64,000 nt of DNA, taken from contig NC_133771.1 of the NCBI RefSeq assembly GCF_003597395.2, forward strand, positions 140,745,546-140,809,545, written 5' to 3'. This document shows, piece after piece, positions 36,701 to 45,700 of the stretch (positions are counted from its first letter, which is position 1; each line of letters begins with the position of its first letter). Source of the stretch: Chelonoidis abingdonii. Taxonomy: Eukaryota; Chordata; Testudines; Testudinidae. The notes under the pieces are model-generated. The model had not been told where the DNA came from and searched no databases. It saw only the letters and a list, made by a program, of their open reading frames with translations. Made by a program: the position numbers and the translations under genes.

Positions 36701-39700
36701 GTCATTCATTCATTGGCGATCCCTCAATTAAAGGATGATCTCTACCATAGATTTACATATGGGCCCTGAGATGACTCCTGAGTCTGATTCTGGAACCACA
36801 AATCCGACCACAGCAGGTACAGATATTTCCTGGTGGGTCAGCTGCCTGCTGGAAGAAAGTTCTTTCAAGGAACACTTAGTGGCTATGGCAGCCTTTCATT
36901 TACTGGTAGGCTTTTCGATTTTTGCTCACTCTGTGTCAAGCTTGCTTGCTGAGTTCTGATGAATCTTTCTCCACAAATTAGAAAACATACTCTATATGGG
37001 ACTTGAACTTTGTGCTTATGCCTTATGAAACACTGCTTGAACCAGTAAGTATATGTTTGTTGCTTGAACAATCAATGAAAATAGCTTTCTTGGTGATCAT
37101 TACTTCTGCCAGGCGGGTTGGAGAACTGGGGGTTTTAATGGTAGATTCTCTCCTCCCCCCATTTACAGTGTTCAAGGAAAAGGTCTTGTTGTGACCACAT
37201 CCTACATTTTTACCTCAAGTGTTGGCTGAATTTCATATCATCAATTCATTCAAATCATTCATCTCCTGTTTTGTTCCCCCACCACCACCACCACTGAAAC
37301 TGTGTCAGACAAGGAAGGAAGCTGCCTTCCACACCCTGGATGTCAGAAGGGTATTAGCCTTCTATTTGGACAGAACTAAACCATTCAGAAAGTGTCCCAC
37401 ACTCTTTTTGTTTCAATTGACTCAGCATTCAGTCTCCTTGTAGAATTTTAGCCCATTCTAATAAGGTTGCAAACTACTTCCATGGCATTACTCAAGAATG
37501 TTCTAGTTACTGAAATTAGCAGAGCTGCAACCTGGACCTCAGTACGTACTTTCTCAAACTACTGTGCTTTGGTTCATGCCTCTGGAGTTGATGTTGCAGT
37601 TGGCAATGCAGTTTTGTCTTCAGTATTAGACTTTATTCCAAAGATCACTTCTCCCTTCAGGAATACTCCTCTGGAGTCACCTTCAGAAGAGCACCCATAG
37701 GGCCACTACTCAAAGGAGGAGAGGTTACTCACATTGTATAGTAACTGGTGTTTGAGATGTGTCCCCCTATGGGTGCTCCACTTCAGGTGCACGAGCCCTC
37801 CTTCCCCATTGCTTTAGAGTTTCCTCTGCTGGACTTTGTGGTAGAGAAGGAACTAAGGGGGTTCACCTACGCAGCCCTGAATATCCTTAGTATAGGGCAT
37901 AAGGCTGCATGGAGGGTGCATGCATGGGCCTAATGGGCACTGGTACCGACGATCTCCGATCAAAAGTGCAGGAGGTGCATGCGCACCTTAAGTGGACCAC
38001 CCATAGGGATACATACCTTGAAGAACTCCAGCTACTGCACAACGTGAATAATCTCACCTTTTGTGTTAGGATTAGGCATGGAATATTTCAACCAAACTGA
38101 ATATTTCAGAATGGAGAATGAAAACAGAGAGCTATACTGGGAGTGTCTCAGTTTAGCCTTAATTTACTAACGATGTGAGATTCACATATGCATCTGCTGG
38201 ATTTAGCACTGAACAATTCTTCCTGTTGGAGGAAACAAATTTTCAGTGTGATGCTATGGACATTATGACAGAAGACACATATATGTGCTCTTTTAAAAAT
38301 GATGCACAACAAAAGATGAGCAGCAGGAAAAAGGAACACCAAACTAAGAGAAAAATTAAGGGTCCAATCCAGCAAACAATTACGTACGTGTGTAGTGACT
38401 CTTGCAGGATCAAGGCACTAGATTTGCAATCTTTCCAGCTAGGACTTATGTCAAGGTAGGTATTTTTTGATTTAACAACTTTGATGCTTGCTAAGTTCCT
38501 AATGAGCATAACAACTGTAGCCTATAGGATTAACCTGTTTGCTCGCATATACATATATCTTATAATTTAAGTATTTGGTTTATTGTAATAGGTTTGTAAA
38601 TTTATATTAAAGTAAGTTCGGCTGTAATGCAAGGGACCTGCAGGCCATATTCTGTATGTTGAGCTAAGGCAAAGTTAGCATATCTATGTCTGGGAACTTT
38701 CACCTTGATAGCAAAGTCAACACACACACACACACATGTGCTGTACACTCAAACTTAACAGGTACACCATAAGGAAAGAACCAAAATAATCGGGAAAACA
38801 AAAATAGTGTGTATATAATCTAATGTCATTAATATGTATGTACATGTCATCAACGTGTTCAAACATACTAGCCTATGGAGTAAGCATACCCTTACATTTT
38901 TGTGGGTAAAAAAATAAAGTTGGGGCATAAAAGGAGGGTTCAGACACCTGTGCTTGCTAAAAGACCTGTACTTGGTTTTTTTTAAACTTTCTAAGTTCCA
39001 AGCGGACTAGGCTAAGCTTGGTTTCCCTAAACTTTTGTTCTTAGTTTTGTTTATTAGGTTTTAATTTTAAGTTTAAGTTAAGTAAATAAACTCTAAGTTA
39101 GCTTCGATAGCTCTTAGCTCTAGTTTCTTCTAAGCTTCGCACCTCTAACTCAAGAATTATGGAACCTGAGCCGCCAAAGGCGACGCTAGTCCTGTCTCTC
39201 ACCACCAGCTTATCAAGAAATGGTGTAAGGATATTAATCAAAGCTTTGTAGCATATAATAGCATAATATCATGTACCTTTTTAAAGAGCAGTAATACAAT
39301 TGTAATTTTGTAACTCTGATTATTTTACCATTTAATTAAAACTTCATTTATCTTAATAACAAGTCGTTAAGGTTATATCTGTCTGTGTGAGCTTTCTGTC
39401 ATACCCCAAAGGGTCCTCTGTAAAGCCTAATTCAGAACAAAAACCTTAAACAAATTTGACGAGCCTAAAACCCCTTACTATCCAAATTAATAACATTAAC
39501 CTCCTAAATCAGGCAACAGACTGGTAAGCCAGCTAGGAGACTTGAGGTATGTGTAATGGGGATTTTCAGGGATTCCAGGCATCTTTAGACCTCTGAGAAT
39601 CTCACCTGAGGCATAAGTAAAGAGGTAGAGTTAGAGAACAAGATTGTGTGTCTTACTCACTCTTAAGAACACAGAAACCTGATTTCCTGTGACTGCTTCT

Positions 39701-42700
39701 TGGCAGCGATCCCAGTATTTCCTGTTATGTACTGTGGTTTGACTTAGTTTTAGCTTAGGGGTTTTGAATTTAATCTTGCAAGATAAAGAGTAAGTGATGT
39801 GTGCATTTAAGGGGCTTTGCTGAAGGCTGACGTTGTAAGAAATAGTACCAATAAGATCTTAGCAGTAGCATCGGGCCCGATGACCCACACTATTTATGGT
39901 GGGGAAGTTGATAAATCTATGTATTATTTGCTGCCAAAAGGCCACAGTAACTCAGAACTTGTACAGTTTGAGCTACCTTATTTCAGTCCCCTCAGCTCTC
40001 CCGGGCTGTACCTCTGATCCATCTGCCTCAGTTTCCCCCAGTTGTTTGGAAGGTCCTGACCGAGGAAAAAGACCTCTTGATCAGCTACAAGCCATCAGGG
40101 GAAGCGAGGGGAATGCGCCCCAACTCCTCTATTATTTACTTGGGACTTATTGAACTAAGTGTAAAAACTGGCTTGAGGTATTTCCTGTTGTTTCTGTGAA
40201 GGGACGCCTTCAGTTTCAGAGTAAAGAATAGCAAAGTGTTCATTATATAGTTTATTACATAGGCTGATCAATAGTGAAGTGAAATTCTGTGTTTTAGAAT
40301 TGAAGTGAGTTCTGTGTGACGTGTTAGGATGAGTGGAGCAACGGCAAAAGTAGAGTCGGTTGGAGTTACCCACAGTATGGCTTTAAATAAAACATTGCCA
40401 AAAATACATTCAGGAACATGAAGGAGGTTTAGTACAACTAAGAAATAGCAAAATGATTTCTGAGCATTGTAACCCATGGAGTTTTGTAATTAAGATGTTT
40501 AATGTAGAAACAGAGCAACAACAACAACAAAAAGCTAAACTGGTGAAGGGAATAGCTGTTAAATGTCTGGGTGTGCCTTGAAGTTCGCTGAGAAAGAAAT
40601 TAAATAAAAAATGAAAGTTACTCAGAAAAGCCCAGCAAACTTTGAATAAGAGAAAAAAGGTTATTCAAAATTTAATAGTTGGCTACATGTAGTGTCGGAG
40701 AAATGGTCAGTACTTTTCCAAAAGAAGCAGGAGTTAAAGAAAAAGTTAAAAACGGTGTAGGTACCAGGTAGAGGAAGCAGGAAAGAAAGCACATTGCTGG
40801 CAGGAGCAAGTGGATGCCAGCCTAAAATCGCTGGACAGCTATAAATCAGACAATGGTTGGCTGTTGAAAAGCATCGAAGAGATAGGAGATGTGTTAGAGA
40901 AGAACAAAAACTCAGTTTCCATCCCTGTTGGCATGGTGGAACCGACAAAAATAAAAAATCTGCAGCACCAATTACTAAAACTGGAGCAAGAGAGTTAGTT
41001 CAGGCTAATACAGTACCTCTAGAAGCAGAGGTGGAAACTGAGTCTCAGGAGCCACAGGAAGAGTAAAGAAGAAGTTAGCAGTGCAGAAGCTACTGGCAGT
41101 CTGCAGATAGAAAAAGGAAATCCCAGGATGGCATCACAAAAGGTAAAGTTGAGTGTCATCATAAAAAAAGCAACTAGTAATGTAAATAGGGTGACCAGAT
41201 GCTCAGTGGCAAATATCGGGACCACTGCGAGGTATGGGTGGGAGGGCACCTTTTTAATTGTTACAGTCACCCATCCGGGTCTTCGGTGGCAATTCGGCAG
41301 AGGGTCATTCAGTTGCTGACAGTCTTCGGCAGCATTTCGGCAGCGGATAATAAACCTTGCCACCAAAGACAGAAGCACCCACTGCCAAAGACCCGGATGG
41401 GTGAGTGTTTTAAAAAAAAAAGGGAAAAGAAAAACACCGAAACAAAGTATTGGGACAAAGGCATCCCAACCATACTTTGGTTGGGATGCGGGACATACTC
41501 CTCCAAAATCAGGACGTTTGGTCACCCAAAATGTAAAGGATGAAATGAGCAGAGAAAAGGGGGAGGAAATATCCTCTCCTATGTTAATGTCCGCTCCTGA
41601 AAGTGAAGAGAGAGTGCCTTTAGAGACTAATTGTTCAGGGACTAAAAGACTGAGACAAGTAGTTAGTGTCTGTGATGTAGTACTCTGTGAGCTAAGATCA
41701 AGTGTGAGTAGTCTTTTGGCTTATCCAAGGCCGTGATCAAGTGTCTTGATGTTTTTGGTCTTTTAGCCTCAAGATGAAAACCTTGTCTGTGTCTCTGGGA
41801 CCCTGAAGGCAAAACATTATCTAAGTTATATCTCTAGGTTACAATAAAGAGAGATACAACCACCAAGGAATGCAATTCCTGCTCCTCCACACAGTGTTAC
41901 ATTGGGACCATATAAATCAGAAGACCCAGTCCCTTTGGGTGAACACTTACTGGCATTTGGGCGATCATCAGCATTGCTTAGGTCCCTAAAATTTTGTGCA
42001 CCCTCTACACCCTATGCTAGTATCACCTGGTGTACCGGTAAAACATCCTACTACACCAGATCTTAATGGACTAAAAAATGTCCTGCGTCAGTGTGGAGAT
42101 GCCTTAAGTGTAGAACATAGAGATTTTATGGAAAGTTACCCTGCTTATCAAGGATTATTCCCAAAGAAAAGTTCTAATAGCTTTGATTTAAAAAAGAAAT
42201 GTAAAAATTTGGGTAGAAAAAGTCAAAACATAAAAATTATAGATTCAAACTCAAATAAAAGCTCAAATCCCAATCCGGATAAAACCCTCTCAGATTCTAA
42301 TTCTGATTGCCCTGTAGCAGTTGTTGCAAATATTAAAACCCTAAATCTGGTAGCTAAGCAAGTAGGAATAATAAAAAAAAATTTCGCTTGCAAGACATGC
42401 ACAACATGTACAAAAAACAGCAGAAGTGTTTGGCTTACCAAGGGAAGATTGAATTAAAATCTTACAACTCAGTGAATCGAGCATTATGGAGTACTTTGCC
42501 ACTTGAGTTTAGGGTAGGAAAAAAAAGTCTTCATTTACTATACCCTTATCATTGCTCTAAGGGTAAAACTAAGCCAAAATCACAAATTTAAAAGTCAGAT
42601 GTTACAACCCCATAAAACCAAACGACAGGGTCGTGCTCAATTGCCTAAGCATGTAAAACAAAACATACCAGTACAAAAAATCCCAAACTATTATATTCAA

Positions 42701-45700
42701 CCCAAAACTTATCCACAGTCCTATACACGAGGTTAAAAAATTAAAAAAAGAAGTCACCTTTAAATATCATTTAGTTAAAGTAATCTTGTTGCCATTCAGT
42801 GGCCAAAAAAAATTGGCCCCTAAATAATAACTCAAAGGGGGGAGGATGTAAAATCTGTTCCTCCTCATCAACAAATTCAACTTCCCTAAAACACAAAATA
42901 GCTTATAAAACTTTACTACAAATGGCTTTTTTTTTTAATCTGATAATGGGGGGGAGTTTATATTTATTTTTATATTTAAGTTTATATGAGGTTAAAGTGC
43001 TCATTATAGCTAATTTTCAAATCAAATCAAAAAGCAAAAACTATGTACTAAATGTAACATTTAAACTTAAGGTTCAAAGTCCAATTATTAACTATAATTA
43101 AAACAATCCAATACCAAATAATGTAACTTGTCCAATAATAAACCCAAAACCTGCTAGTCGTCTCACCACAATGCCCACAATAAAAAAAAAAAAAAATCAG
43201 GTTCAGTTTATGCATATTCCTGTAATGTTAAATTTGTCTAGGTGGTATCTAAAAATTTTTTGCTATTGTCAGCATACCAGAGTGGCTTCCTTTTTCTCAG
43301 TAAAACTTGTAAATAAAATTGCAGCCTATGAACAAGTGCAAAATATTGTTCTGTTGGGGATGAATAATAAGATCCATAAACCACACACTTCCAGAAAAAA
43401 GAGTAGCTTAAATCTTCTTCAAAAGTTTAGAATCCCTAACAGAACTATTTGGTTCAAAAGTGTCAATTTAAAACCAAGCAAATATTTTAAAAATTCGCAA
43501 ACATATAAATTGTGTTACCAAAAAAAAAGCCAACCAAGTGGTCAATCCAATGTTACAAAAGATAAAAAAAAAAAATGGTCACAAAAAGAGCAATTTGCTG
43601 TTTATAATATGCATAACAACTATTTAATAAAACCCAATGTAAAATTAATCAGCTAATCCCTTTAAACAATAATCAGCACAAAAATAAATATTTAAAAAAT
43701 TATATGCTCTGCATATAAAAAATGTTGTAAATGCAATCACTAATACATTACAATCCTTAAATTTAACAAAAGTTCCTAACTTAATTAAAAATAAGCAACT
43801 GTTATGGTGGTATTGTCACAAATGTTTTCAAAGGCTAAAAAAAAATAAAAAATCCATGTTTAAATTCATGCCAGCATTTGAGTGTGCTATTAAAAAAAAA
43901 AAAAATCTTTAATACCTCACCCCAACCGAAATGGTGGTTCTCTTTCTAAAATTATGTAATGGCACAATCCTTGTATGTCTCATTACCAGTATTTAACCCA
44001 AACAAAAATGTGTACAGGTAATTGGTAACTGTCCATTCTATAGGTCACCTCAAAGGCAACATCTATAGGGAATGTGTGAATGCACCTCCCTTAGTCGTCT
44101 ATCACACTCCAACTGAAACCTAAAAAGTACCACAAGTAGCCTGTTGCTCTAAAAAAAGGGTCTCAATATATTTGTAGGTGTAACATGTTTAAAACAAACA
44201 TTGTTCTGTGTAAACTGCAAAAAAATAAAAAATAAATTAAATTCATCACCGTCATGCCTAGTAAGGCTAACTAAGTAAAAATACTCCAACGAAAAGGGTA
44301 ACGTATGCTAAAAATAGCCAATTTTGCTTGGTTACCAATCAAGAGGTACCAATATGGTCCCTTAAAGTGTCCTGTCACAAAATCAAAGTTTTGTTTTACT
44401 CCAAAGCAACCCACTTCAATTAAAAAAAAAAAAAAAAAAAAAAATATTTCAAGCTGTTTCCCCCATTCCAACTTTTAAAAACATCACTATAATCCAGTCC
44501 AACCCAGCCTATCAAAAGTTTACTATCCAAAGTACATCCACCTTTCTTGTCTACATTCCCCCAGTAGGGGGACAGTTAAAAGTCATTATTGGCCCTAAAA
44601 AAACCCACCTCATACAAATTACTAACAATATAAACAAAGCCAAACAAGCTATTTTCCAGTTAATAAATAAGGATAATAAGCCTGCAACAACTCCAGGGGA
44701 AAAAAAATTAAATTAAAAAAATGGGTTATCCAAAAAATTGCAATTGGAATTAATTTAATTTTAAAATGCCTGCAGTGTAAATCCAACAGTCCAAAGCAAA
44801 AACCTCAATGGCCACCAAATGTTAAAAATAATAAATATGTATACATGGTGCCCACTCCAAAAACGTGCCAGAGTCCAAAATACCATTTTTATAAAAACAG
44901 CGTTAAAACTGTCCCCACAAATACTTAACCACCTACATCTATACCTGTGTAACGGGATTCATTGCAAACCACCCTGTCAAAGAGGGGCATGTAGCCTATA
45001 GGATTAACCTGCTTGCTTGTGTGTGTATCTATCTTTTCTTATAGTTTAAGTATTTGGTTTATTGCAATAGGTTTATAAATTTATATTAAAGTAAGTTCGA
45101 CTGTAATGCAAGGGACCTACAGGCCATATCCTGTATGTTGAGCTAAGGCAGGGGTTCTCAAACGGGCTTGGGACCCTTCAGGGGGTCGCAAGGTTATTGC
45201 ATGGGGGCTTGTGAGCTGTCAGCCTCCATCCCAAACTCTTCTGCATTTATAACGGTGTTAAATATATTTTGAAGTGTTTTTAATTTATAAAGGGGTCGCA
45301 CTCAGAGGCTTGCTATATGAAAGAGGTCACTAGTACAATAGTTTGAGAACCACTGAGGTAAGGCAAAGTTAGCATATCTATGTCTGGGACCTTTCACCTA
45401 GATAGGAAACTACACACACACGTATACATACATGTCTGGGACCTTTCATCAAGATAGCAAAGTCAGCACACACATGTGGGACCCTTCACCTAATAGATAG
45501 ATAGATAATGGTAAAATGGCACAGGGGGTTTCCAAGTCTGTATGCTCAAACTTAACAGGTACACCACAAGGAAAGAACCGAAATAACTGGGAGAACAAAA
45601 GTAACGTGTATAATCTAATGTCATTTAATATGTATATACATGTCATCAATATGTACAAACATACTAGCCTGTGGAGTAAGCATACCCTTACATTTTTGTG

